Position numbers and translations under genes: made by a program
Shown: positions 55,701 through 64,000 of the stretch, piece after piece
How the letters are laid out: the number at the start of each line of letters is the position of its first letter
How positions within the stretch are numbered: the stretch's first letter is position 1
Notes under the pieces: generated by a model
What the model saw: the letters and a program-made list of their open reading frames with translations, nothing else
What the model was told of the DNA's origin: nothing
Database searches by the model: none
Source: Hemerocallis citrina
Lineage: Eukaryota > Streptophyta > Magnoliopsida > Asparagales > Asphodelaceae
Reading direction: 5' to 3'
Assembly (NCBI GenBank): GCA_017893485.1
Contig: CM030360.1
Location: 8,278,095 to 8,342,094, forward strand
DNA length: 64,000 bases

Positions 55701-57145
55701 TTCATCGGACTTGCCTTTTCTCCTTTTATCTTCTCAAATATCTTTTCTTCTTCATTCTCGGTCATTAATGTCCTTATTTTGATAATGTGTTCTTTAGAGC
55801 ATAGGACACCTGTTCAGCAATTAGTGTTCTTAAAGATTCCTTCTTTTTCTTTGCTGATTTTTTATTTATCTGAGAGCGTTCTGGCATATTTCGTAGTTCT
55901 TCCATTTGTTGGAGTATGTGCATAATCTGAGCATAATCATCTACTTTTGGCTGAGTATAATCATTTGTTCTTACGACCTCTTCTTCTATTATGGCTATGC
56001 CCTTGTCTTGGCTTTTTGCAAAGCCACAGCCATCGACAAATTTGATGAGTCTTTACTGGCAGTCGTCTGCTCCGGACTAGCCATTGAAATTTTGGACCCA
56101 ATGATGTTCTTTGTAGCATTCAGATGGGAATACTCACCACTCTCACCCTTTATATTTAAGACTGAGGGTACTGCCTTTGGTCAAACCTGGTCTGAAATAA
56201 AAAAAATTTGTAAATATGAAATCTTCTGGTGCAAGACTTGCTTCTAATGAATCAACCTATTAATGTTCTCATTTAATTTCTTACAAGTTCTAGTCATGGT
56301 TTCACAATGATCACAAAATAAAATATTTCCTCGTTCGTCTTTGGCTACTGAATACTCTAAATGAGCATCATAAACAGTTCTTAATGAAGGAGAAACAAAA
56401 TAATTTAGTCATAAGTGCAGTCTAGTTATGTCTAGTGCTTCTGATAAAGTATTAAATCCTTTATATAATGGATCCCTAAAATCCTTAATACTGTCCAAAA
56501 CTTCTATCCAGGTGTGAAAGACTCCCGGTAAATTACCTTTTAACACTACATAAAACTTATAATTCTTCTGATTTTGATTAAAAAGTTCTGAAAGAGAGTT
56601 CATAGCAGCTAAAAAATACTTCTGGTCTTTATTATTAAAAGCAATCCAAAGATTGTCCAAGATACATTTATGTTCTTTGCTAACCTAAATATGGGAAAAG
56701 GTCTTAAAAGATAGTTTACTATTAGGAAAAACTGTTAGTTCTTGGTTACCGAATCTAGGACGTTCTTGTCTCGGTCTTTGTAAAAAGTTCTGACTAGGAG
56801 CAAATGTATTAGTTCCAGGTATCCCCGATTGCGGTGGAGGTCTAGCCATCTGTACATCAAAAATATTCATAAGGTCAATATGCAAATATAGTGAAAATAA
56901 TTTAAGAAGATGATTTATTCCTGTATTAATTAATTGTATTCGAACTATTCCCTCATATCCTTCTACAGCAGGATTAAGCTGATTTGCTAACTGATATAAA
57001 AATTCTTATCGTATATACAATCAATGCTTTTGTTAAATGCTTCTGTAGAGAAAATTTGTAGAAACTAGAATAATGTAAAATCCATGTCTGTATAATCAAG
57101 AAAAGGGTTTGGGAAGTTATCAAATTCTGGATGGACTAAATCTAA
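55700..57145 (-). pseudogene. EPRV transactivator/viroplasmin-type ORF, inverted copy (broken)
   Basis: From the minus strand: DLVHPEFDNFPNPFLDYTD, a TAG, the FDVQMARPPPQSGIPGTN segment, then the open piece 56660-56409 with the viroplasmin-like domain (KFYVVLKGNLPGVFHTWIEV, FNTLSEALD). The Trp lost in the forward copy is kept here. Downstream, frames are interrupted before the Lys/Glu-rich end. Compared with 25250-26690 it has independent stops, so the two copies decayed separately. Confidence 0.75.
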
Positions 57146-57905
57146 CGGTTTCTTCAAAATGAATTCACCCTCATTGTGGGGAAGCCCACAATGGTCAAAC
57201 TCGGGAAAATTACCAAACTCTCTAACATCATCTAAATGTAAAACATAATCAGAGCGAGATGTATCGGTGGATTCTTGTGCACTTTGACTGCGTGAACGTG
57301 ATGATGTCAGTTTTGAATGAAAATTATAAAATTGATATGGAACAAGTAAGAAATTAACAAACAACAAATTAACACGTAACAACTATTGAATTTAAAAAAG
57401 ATACCGCACTAAAAGAACTCTGAAATTTGTGTTGTGAATGCTTCTTGAATTGCGCTTCTTAATTTCTTCACACTTTGAGAATCTACAAATTGAGAGAGTT
57501 GAGACTTGAGACTTGAAACTTGAGAGAATTATTTGGAATAAATTGAGAGAGTTGAGAGAATTGTTTGAAAATTTTGGTGTGAAGAAAATGGCATGGAAGG
57601 CTCTCTATTTATAGACTTTCATATTTTTTGTGTTTCATATTTTATCCCTAAAAAACTAACCATTTTAAAGCCGTTTTAGCAGTCGGAATGGTATTTTAGT
57701 AATATAGGATTTTCAAAGCAAAAAAAGAAAAAAAGAAAATTCCAATGACCGGCCCCACCCAGGCCAACCGTTGAGTCCACCGGGCTGACCCAGCCTGGCC
57801 CGCATAAATTATGCCACCTAAGGGCAATCCGGTCCAGTTCAAGCCCCATTTAGGCCAGTCCAGGCAGGCTTCGGGCCACACTGGCCCAGATGCCATCCCT
57901 AGGCT
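57146..57905 (-). mobile_element. Probable hAT-type transposon 5' end with TATA promoter and start of an ORF
   Basis: The minus strand begins near 57897 with TAGGGATGGCATCTGGGCC, like the TAGGG(A/G)TGGCA ends of plant hAT elements, followed by GGCC-rich subterminal DNA. Then come a TATA box TATAAATA (57606-57613), a CTCTC-rich leader and an ORF starting at 57382 (MLRVNLLFVNF, then SSRSRSQSAQES and LHLDDVREFGNF). That ORF continues into the viral-homologous segment at 57145 and stops at 57065. No second terminus or hAT catalytic domain is found. An alternative is that 57146-57382 is the genuine N-terminus of the viral ORF. Confidence 0.4.
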
Positions 57906-58017
57906 GAACTAGCATTAATTTGCAATTGTCCTTCACTCATCTATGTGAATCCGAATCCAAATCCAGATCCTCCACTGGTTTAAAACCAATATATAAAAGA
58001 AAGTAAGCTAAGACTTA

Positions 58018-59538
58018 GAGCATCCACAGTCGTTAGCTAAAAATGCATTTTATGCATAATTTTCAACTGTAGACGCTGCACTCTTTTGCTATTCTGCCTT
58101 TTTCCCCTTTTTTGCTACAGTAGATTGCTATATTTGATAGCAGATATAGCAATATGCATATTATAGAGAACAAAACATCATGCTTCATCTCAAATATTTT
58201 ATAATATTTTTTTGGGATCGGACGAAACCTCATTCGTCTGATCGATTAAGAGTATTTTATAATTTAAAAAAACCCAAAATTTAAAAATTTAAAATTAAAA
58301 AAAAACTCGGAAGAAACATCTTGTTTTGTCCCGAGCAAGGGAGAGTTTCCCATATGCATTTTTTGGTATTCTTTGGGTTGATTGCATATGATTTTTCATG
58401 AATTTTGGAATTTGGACCATTGGATTAGCTAGGAAATATTGATTAACCTATAGGATTTTCTATGGGTAATTTATAAAAAAAACAAGCAAAATGGCTTGAC
58501 AAAACATCAGCCAAATTTGGAATTTTTTCCCCCTCTGGCGGAACATCATATGTTTCGTCTACGCAAAAAATTAATAAAATATACTATTTAGGCAACAAAA
58601 AATTATTAAATGTAAAATAAAAAAAAAGGACGAAACATCAACTTTTCATCCGATCAATTTTCATCAACTTTGCTATTTTTTAGCATTTCACGACTACATC
58701 GAAACGAGAAAATTCTATTTCTATCTGTGCATTTTTATTTTTTTTTGAAGAAAAAGGTGGAATACGGTCACTATGTTTCATTAATAAGAAGTTAATAAAA
58801 TAAACTCAGAGTACTGAGGCAAGTATAAGGTCCAACAACATAATAAAAGTATAACTCCACCCCGAACATAGGGGTTGGGATAAAAGACGAGAATGGGCAA
58901 AACATACATGCATCTAAACAAAATACATCAAGTCCCCCCCAACAAACCCTGGGGTGGTGGGGATCAATCAACAGTAGACGGACAGGCTGGTAGTCAGTCG
59001 ATCGTCGGGCCTATCTCGACTTCGTCATCATCATACTCCTCCACCTGGAAGACGCTCGCAATCCTTCCTCTAGGACCTATTGCAGCAACATTAGCCCAAA
59101 ATAAGATAAGATGCATAATGTGAGTCAAATTACCAAAAATACTATTACAAGTCCCACGGAAATAACAATTATTCTTGTCTAGCCAAAGAAGCCATGTCGT
59201 AGCGGCGATAGCGATAAACCAAGCTTCTCTCATAGTTCGTCTCTCAGTAGCGAACTTTGACCCTACCCATAGATCCTCCCTCGTACACACTAGGAAACTG
59301 ATTCATCCGCAGGGCGCTGAGAACCTCAACCAATACCGCTTTGCTCCTAGGACACTCAAGAAAAATGTGGTCTCTCGTCTCGGAGGCAGGGTTCACATTC
59401 GGTTGGCGTTTAGAAAAGTTCACTCTAGTCAAAATTGCATCGTTCCGCACCAACTACACAAAAACTTTAATTTTCAGTGGAGTTTTCGTCTTCTATCTAT
59501 GCATATTGCTATATTATAGCATGAACGACTGGATGCTT
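58018..59538. mobile_element. Tourist-like (PIF/Harbinger) element, interrupted by a LINE
   Basis: The left end GAGCATCCACAGTCGTTAGC follows TTA (58015-58017). The right end AACGACTGGATGCTT is its degenerate inverse. GAGCATC(C/T)CCA ends with 3-bp TWA duplications are typical of Tourist MITEs. The right duplication is mutated. Inside are four short imperfect palindromes built on GACGAAACAT/ATGTTTCGTC (about 58222, 58310, 58540, 58628). Without the LINE the element is about 0.75 kb. Confidence 0.6.
58733..59490 (-). mobile_element. 5'-truncated L1-type LINE insertion
   Basis: Target duplications TTCTATCTGTGCAT (58719-58732) and TTCTATCTATGCAT (59491-59504) flank it. A T-rich tract at 58733-58745 is the reverse-strand poly(A) tail. 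The minus strand encodes the C-terminal zf-RVT end of plant LINE ORF2: RDHIFLECPRSKAVLVEVLS (59380-59300) and, in another frame, AWFIAIAATTWLLWLDKNN (about 59222). Both are short and frame-shifted. Length is 758 bp. Confidence 0.75.
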
Positions 59539-60459
59539 TTCTATTATGTCAAACAAAGCAATCTCCAACTAACATTTAGGTCAATCTAGCAATTATATTA
59601 TGTAAAACAAAGTGACCTGAACATGTTTGCTGTTTTAATAAAAGCCAACTTACATTTTTGCTCATTGTAAATACATTTTGGATCATGTGCGAAACGGCAG
59701 AATGATAATTATTGTAGATTCGTCTATTTGAAAATCGCTTTTTTAAACAGGCCAAAAAGGGGCAAAATGTCAAGACAAGGTTTATGATGATGGCGTAGAT
59801 AACAGCCATTATCATCACCCTGAGCTATCATTCCTGCCTAATCTTATATATAATCAGGATGATACATTGCATGGGTCAGTAATGATATAAATAATATTCA
59901 TTATGATTTCTCAATCCCACAGACATTGTTGTTTATGCAGATTCATCTTCGGTATCAGTTGGTACTCACAAGTTAGGATTTTGGCTGTAGGTTGGCTGGC
60001 AGAAATTAAAATTATATGAACCTTAAATTTGCGAAGATCAAACTGCTGCCCATTTCCATTCAAACTAAGGGTTTTACCAAGTTGGGTATTTGTTGGATAG
60101 ACTAAAAAAGCGCCATACCCCAATTAACTCTATTATCTCCAACAGGAGATTTCAAGTTCGAAATTCCTAACAATATTGAGAATAAGTACTAATGTACAGA
60201 AACTTTATGGGGTTAACTTGGATCAAGTCCTGCATCCACTTGCAAAACGATCCTAGGATTCAGTTAGGGGATCCAAAACAAAAAATTTAAACCATAACCA
60301 ATTAAAGCATTTACATAGATGAGTTTTCAATTGACAGGAAGCCTTTAGGAAGGCCGTGAAACATAAGAATTATTACTTCAATAACATATTTGTCCTAGTT
60401 TTAGACAGCACTAAATAAATGCTACAGACTTTATCTGCCAGATAGAGAAACAACTGTAG
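59539..60459. other. Unassigned DNA, no gene supported
   Basis: There is no repeat or domain I can name. A 70-codon minus-strand frame (60123-59911) has mixed composition but no recognisable motif. The base composition is milder than in the flanking MITEs, so this may be original single-copy DNA. Confidence 0.5.
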
Positions 60460-61140
60460 ACCGTTATTGGAAATAACGGCATAGGTTATTTACGTGTCAT
60501 TATTTCCAATAACGGCATCTATGTTACATTTTTTGTACTATGCCATTATTTAGAATAACGACATCAGTATATTTCTCTTACAAGTGTGAATCTTCTAACT
60601 TTAAAAAAAAATTCAAGTGTGAAAAAAACTTATAAATAATGCCGTTATCCCCAATAACGGCATTCGAATGACTGATGCCGTTATTGGAGATAACGGCATC
60701 GGTTATATATAAATAAACTGTTGTCGTTGTTTGGAAACAGAGAGGATGAATAATAAGTTAATTTTTTATAATAAAAAAATTATAACGGAATAGTTATTTG
60801 GAATAACGGCATCAGTTATAAATTTTTTTTTATAAAAAATTGACTTATTCCTCAGAGAGGATGAATAATAAATTACTTTTTTATTAAAAAAAATTATAAC
60901 TGATGTCGTTATTCCAAATAACGGCATCAATATTGAGAATGCCGTTATTTGAAATAACAGCAACTGTTATAAAGTTTTCACACTTGCAATTTTTTCTGTA
61001 AATGGAGAATATAAGCTGTCGAAAAATAAAATAATCTATGCCTTACTCCAAATAACGACATGACACTTTTTTTAAATATAGATGCCGTTATTGGAAAAAA
61101 CAGCATGTAAATAACCTATGCCGTTTTTCCCAATAACGGT
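60460..61140. mobile_element. Foldback element built of repeated AACGGCAT palindromes
   Basis: Terminal inverted repeats of about 63-73 bp (60460-60532 and 61078-61140) read ACCGTTATTGG, then AACGGCATAGGTTATTTAC, then CCAATAACGGCATCTAT, with few differences. Between them lie about ten more copies of the unit TGCCGTTATTGGAAATAACG or half of it. A second internal foldback has direct copies of AGAGAGGATGAATAATAA at about 60740 and 60857. No coding capacity and no clear target duplication were found. Confidence 0.75.
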
Positions 61141-61306
61141 TTTTGCTGACGTGTCCAAAACTGGGTCAGTTCGCTAATTGTTTTCGAAAGTGGGTCAGAG
61201 CGCCAAATATTTTCAAAAATTGGGTTAGTACGGCAAAATTTTCGCAAATAAAGTTATAAGAAGTACATGGTATAAAAGGGCAATCAACCAGATATTAGTG
61301 ACATAA
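61141..61306 (+). repeat. Three degenerate ~29-bp tandem units, then spacer
   Basis: AACTGGGTCAGTTCGCTAAT, AAGTGGGTCAGAGCGCCAAA and AAATTGGGTTAGTACGGCAA, each followed by (A)TTTTC(G/A), are spaced about 29 bp from 61158 to 61246. Then spacer runs to the TAA at 61304-61306. Confidence 0.7.
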
Positions 61307-63012
61307 GAGCATCCACTATGGTTTGCTATGTAAATTTCCATATATAGCATTTAGAAATATATAGCAAAAGAAGGACCACGCTGCAGTCGTAAAAGTCAAA
61401 AAATAGAAGCGACGAAAGTTGATCTTCCGTCTATTATTATTTTATTTTTTAATGGCAGCAATGGCATTTTGGTAAATAAGTTTTAAAAAAAATTAAGAAA
61501 AGAATGGGACGGAAGACGGAAGATCTTCCTCCGTCCCACGATTTTTTCTGATTTTTTTTATATAAAATAATGACATTATCGTAATAAGTGGCATTTTCGT
61601 AAATATATAATAAAAAATTATTTTTTATTATATCACTGTGTGCTTTTAACATTGAATTTTTTTTATAAAATCGAAGAGAGATAGAAGATGTTCATCTTCC
61701 GTCTCTAACTTTTGATTTTTTTTATAAAAAAAATAAAAGTTGAGAGACGGAAGATCTTCTTCTCTCTTCTTTTATAAATTAATCAATTAATTAAAATAGA
61801 GGACAGAAGGTCTTATTCCGTCCTTATACATTTCTGCATTAACTGTGTTTCGGACGGAAGAAGATCTTCCGTCCGACCTATTTTTTTATTCGAAAAATTG
61901 ATAGACGGAACTCAATCTTCCGTCTCCTATATATGGAAATCCCTACAGTTGACTGCTATATTTAGACGGGTATTGTTCACTCCTATTCTAATTTATTATA
62001 TAATTTATTATTATTGTAATAAATTGTTTAATATATAATTATATCAGATTATGATTACATATATATTATTATAATTATTATATGTTATTATATATATGTA
62101 TATAATTAAATATGTTTATTATAATAAATTATTTCATATTATTTTATAATATACAATTATTATAATATATTATTATTTTATATATACTGTTTTATATATA
62201 CTATTATTATATTATATTATTATATTATATATTATTATTTTATATATACTATTATTATATTATATTATTATTATATGTACCATTATTATAATACTATTAT
62301 TATATTATATTATTATTATATATACTATTATTATATTATAATGTATATACTATTATTATATTATATTATTATTATATATACTATTATTATATTATATATA
62401 TACTATTATTATATTATATTATTATTATATTATATTATTATTTTATATATACTATTTTATATATACTATTATTTCATATATACTATTTTATATATAATAT
62501 TATAATAATCTATTATTATTATAATATATATTATTATTATTATATATTACTATTATATATTATTATATATATTATTATATAATTTATTATTATTATAATA
62601 AATTGTTTAATATATAATTTGAATATATTATTATTACATATATATGATTATAATTATTATATATTATTATATATATGTATATTATTAAATATGTTTATTA
62701 TAATAATTTTTTTATATTATTATATATCAGTATGTATGTATATGTATACAACATGTATGTATGAGAGTATATATACTATATACAGTATATACATACAACC
62801 AAACCTATACATACATTATACTCTCATTTTAAAAAAACTGTTTTCATAAAATTATTACCAAACAGCTTTTACACTCTCATTTTCAGAAAACTGTTTTCAG
62901 AAAACTGTTTTCAAAACAACCAAACGCAACCTAGGTTTTTAGTGAACGATAGTGGGCGAAAAAAGTCAAAATTTCCATTTTATAGATAAATGGCAAACGA
63001 TAGTGGATGCTC
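61307..63012. mobile_element. Tourist-like (PIF/Harbinger) non-autonomous element, 1706 bp
   Basis: The ends are GAGCATCCACTATGGTTTGC on the left and the reverse complement of GAGCATCCACTATCGTTTGC on the right, flanked by perfect TAA duplications (61304-61306, 63013-63015). The left third carries seven palindromic GACGGAAGATCTTCCGTC-type units (61400-61940), and the middle is AT microsatellite. No transposase is encoded. Confidence 0.8.
61980..62720. repeat. Compound AT microsatellite (TATTAT/ATATTATA)
   Basis: About 700 bp almost free of G and C, composed of TATTATTATATT and ATATACTATT units. It contains several near-copies of a 100-bp segment: AATTTATTATTATTGTAATA occurs near 61998 and, with one change, near 62581. 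Tyr/Ile/Leu-only reading frames across it are artefacts. Confidence 0.95.
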
Positions 63013-63015
63013 TAA

Positions 63016-63501
63016 GAAATAACAAACTTGGGCATTCATAATTAGGCCATAACGTGAACCAAAATGTGTGCCAAATGTTTTATGCAATGATTTAAGATTC
63101 AGGGACAACACCTAAGGCCACCACATTTCCCCAACAGCAGAATTAACTGGCAAATGGTGTGATCACCATTTCCCATTTCCTCGAAGCAAAAAAAAAAAAG
63201 GAATTTGTCTATATGAACAAAAGCTAACAATTTGGGGCAATCGGCATCAGATGGATCTATGGAGTTCAAAGAATAAAGAACAAATAGAATTTTTCTATTG
63301 TCATTAAAAAATTTAAAATATATCTACTGAAGGTATTCAAAATTGCTTTTTGGAATAAATTAGGAAGGATATATCATATATGTAATTGATGATATGAGGG
63401 CTCCATGGTATCACAGTGGCGGAGTGGATTTTCTATTTCGCAAAAGTAACCAATATTTAATACAATGCACACCTCAGCATTGTTGTAGCCGACTGGTTTG
63501 T
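63016..63501. other. Unassigned DNA, no gene supported
   Basis: There is no conserved motif. An A-run at 63188-63199 is the only notable feature. It could be intergenic or intronic sequence. Confidence 0.5.
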
Positions 63502-63875
63502 GTCAACCCCAAAATGTTTGGGTCCAAAATTAAGAAACCCACGGCCGTTAAAATCTTAGCACCCAACTGTTATCTCTCTCACTTCTAGAGTTAAATATTA
63601 GGAAACCCCCCGTCGTTAAATTTTACTCACTTAGTACCCCGCCGGCATTTCTAGAGTTAAATATTAATTGTATGATTACTTAATTACCCCTCCCAGCTAC
63701 AAAAATACATTTCCACCTCTTGGTAAGGAATGGGGTAATTAGGTAATTACACAATTCATATTTAACGCTAAAAATGCAAGAGATAATGGGGCAGTGCTAA
63801 GTGAGTGAAATTTAACGGCGGGAGGTTTCTTAATTTTCTAAACCAAACGCTGGGGGGTTTCGTGACTTTACCCCC
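63502..63875. mobile_element. Foldback MITE with imperfect long inverted repeats
   Basis: The left arm (63502-63720: GTCAACCCC, AAAATTAAGAAACCC, GCCGTTAAA, TTATCTCTC, GAGTTAAATATTAATTG, ATTACCCC) pairs with the right arm (63735-63875: GGGGTAATTAGGTAATTAC, TTTAACGGCGGGAGGTTTCT, GGGGGGTTTCGTGAC). The left arm holds an internal duplication of the GAAACCC...CTAGAGTTAAATATTA block (63533-63671). No coding sequence is present. Confidence 0.65.
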
Positions 63876-64000
63876 ACAAGGAATCCAAAACTCTGTGACC
63901 CCTGGTCCAGATAGGAAGGAGTGGGAATGGGTGGTGGTAACTCAAATTTCTTTCTGGTAGCCTTCGGGCATTTACTGGAAAAAAATTATGCTTTCCGAAC
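63876..64000. other. Right edge, no feature recognised
   Basis: Short stretch with ACCCCTGGTCCAG and GGGAATGGGTGGTGG, with nothing I can assign. Confidence 0.5.

Larger units (their letters stand above)
54404..57145 (-). mobile_element. Second EPRV piece, inverted and rearranged
   Basis: On the minus strand it reads transactivator ORF (57145-55700), intergenic region (55700-54933), small ORF (54932-54678), a six-C tract, and then directly a part of the capsid ORF (54590-54405). Primer site, movement protein and N-terminal capsid are missing. It joins head-on to the RNase H end of the forward copy near 54404. It is collinear with 25250-27342 plus 32773-33160 of the forward copy and lacks the copia insertion. 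Confidence 0.85.

Noticed and set aside
59911..60123. A 70-codon minus-strand frame as a host exon
   Set aside because: The composition is protein-like, but no motif, neighbouring exon or convincing splice sites were seen.
62275..62849. Tyr/Ile-rich frames of 76 codons
   Set aside because: They consist of AT microsatellite translated in a stop-poor phase.

Overview
The window looks like intergenic DNA of a flowering plant, probably a eudicot. It is AT-rich and holds nested LTR retrotransposons (Ty3/gypsy and Ty1/copia), a LINE 3' end, Tourist/PIF-Harbinger-like MITEs, foldback elements and an endogenous pararetrovirus (EPRV, Caulimoviridae). I find no complete host gene; the only host-gene-like piece is a short 5' fragment that resembles an SR splicing factor (about 3.4-3.8 kb). 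The only long intact reading frame is the gag-pol polyprotein of a young copia element at 27887-32053.

Layout. 1-8052: three pieces of one chromovirus-like gypsy family with LTRs of about 2.6-3.4 kb: a forward 3' end plus LTR, a reverse integrase/chromodomain piece plus LTR, and a forward LTR tail. A Helitron-like 3' terminus and the gene fragment lie between them. 8441-14230: a second gypsy element with a 4.9-kb LTR carrying a large minisatellite, a tRNA-Met primer site and a broken gag. 14231-23901: a reverse-strand Tat-lineage gypsy element with 5' LTR, PBS, gag, protease, RT, two RNase H domains and integrase. It also has an opposite-strand accessory coiled-coil reading frame and 115-bp tandem repeats, but no 3' LTR. 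23902-25249: unassigned DNA with a tRNA-like segment and MITE-like remnants.

25250-54403: one EPRV copy spread over 29 kb. With the insertions removed it is about 7.2 kb, the size of a caulimovirid genome. Reading left to right it holds a transactivator/viroplasmin-type ORF, a promoter-bearing intergenic region, a small ORF, a tRNA-Met primer site, movement protein, capsid with CCHC knuckle, and RT-RNase H. It is broken by five insertions: the young copia element (5-bp duplication AAAAG, LTRs differing at 3 positions), an older decayed copia element (AGATA, LTRs about 7% apart), and three solo gypsy LTRs (CCCAG/CCTAG, GAAAC, GAAAG), the last inside another small insert. 54404-57145: a second, rearranged EPRV piece in inverted orientation joined directly to the first. 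It lacks the young copia insertion and so serves as an empty-site control.

57146-64000: the 5' end of a probable hAT element with a TATA promoter pointing into the inverted EPRV piece; a Tourist-like element holding a 5'-truncated LINE with a 14-bp target duplication; a foldback element made of repeated GCCGTTATTGGAAATAACGGC-type palindromes; a 1.7-kb Tourist-like element with TAA duplications, repeated GGAAGATCTTCC palindromes and a long AT microsatellite; and a small foldback MITE. These parts form no functional pathway. What they record is a viral integration and its later dissection by retrotransposons.
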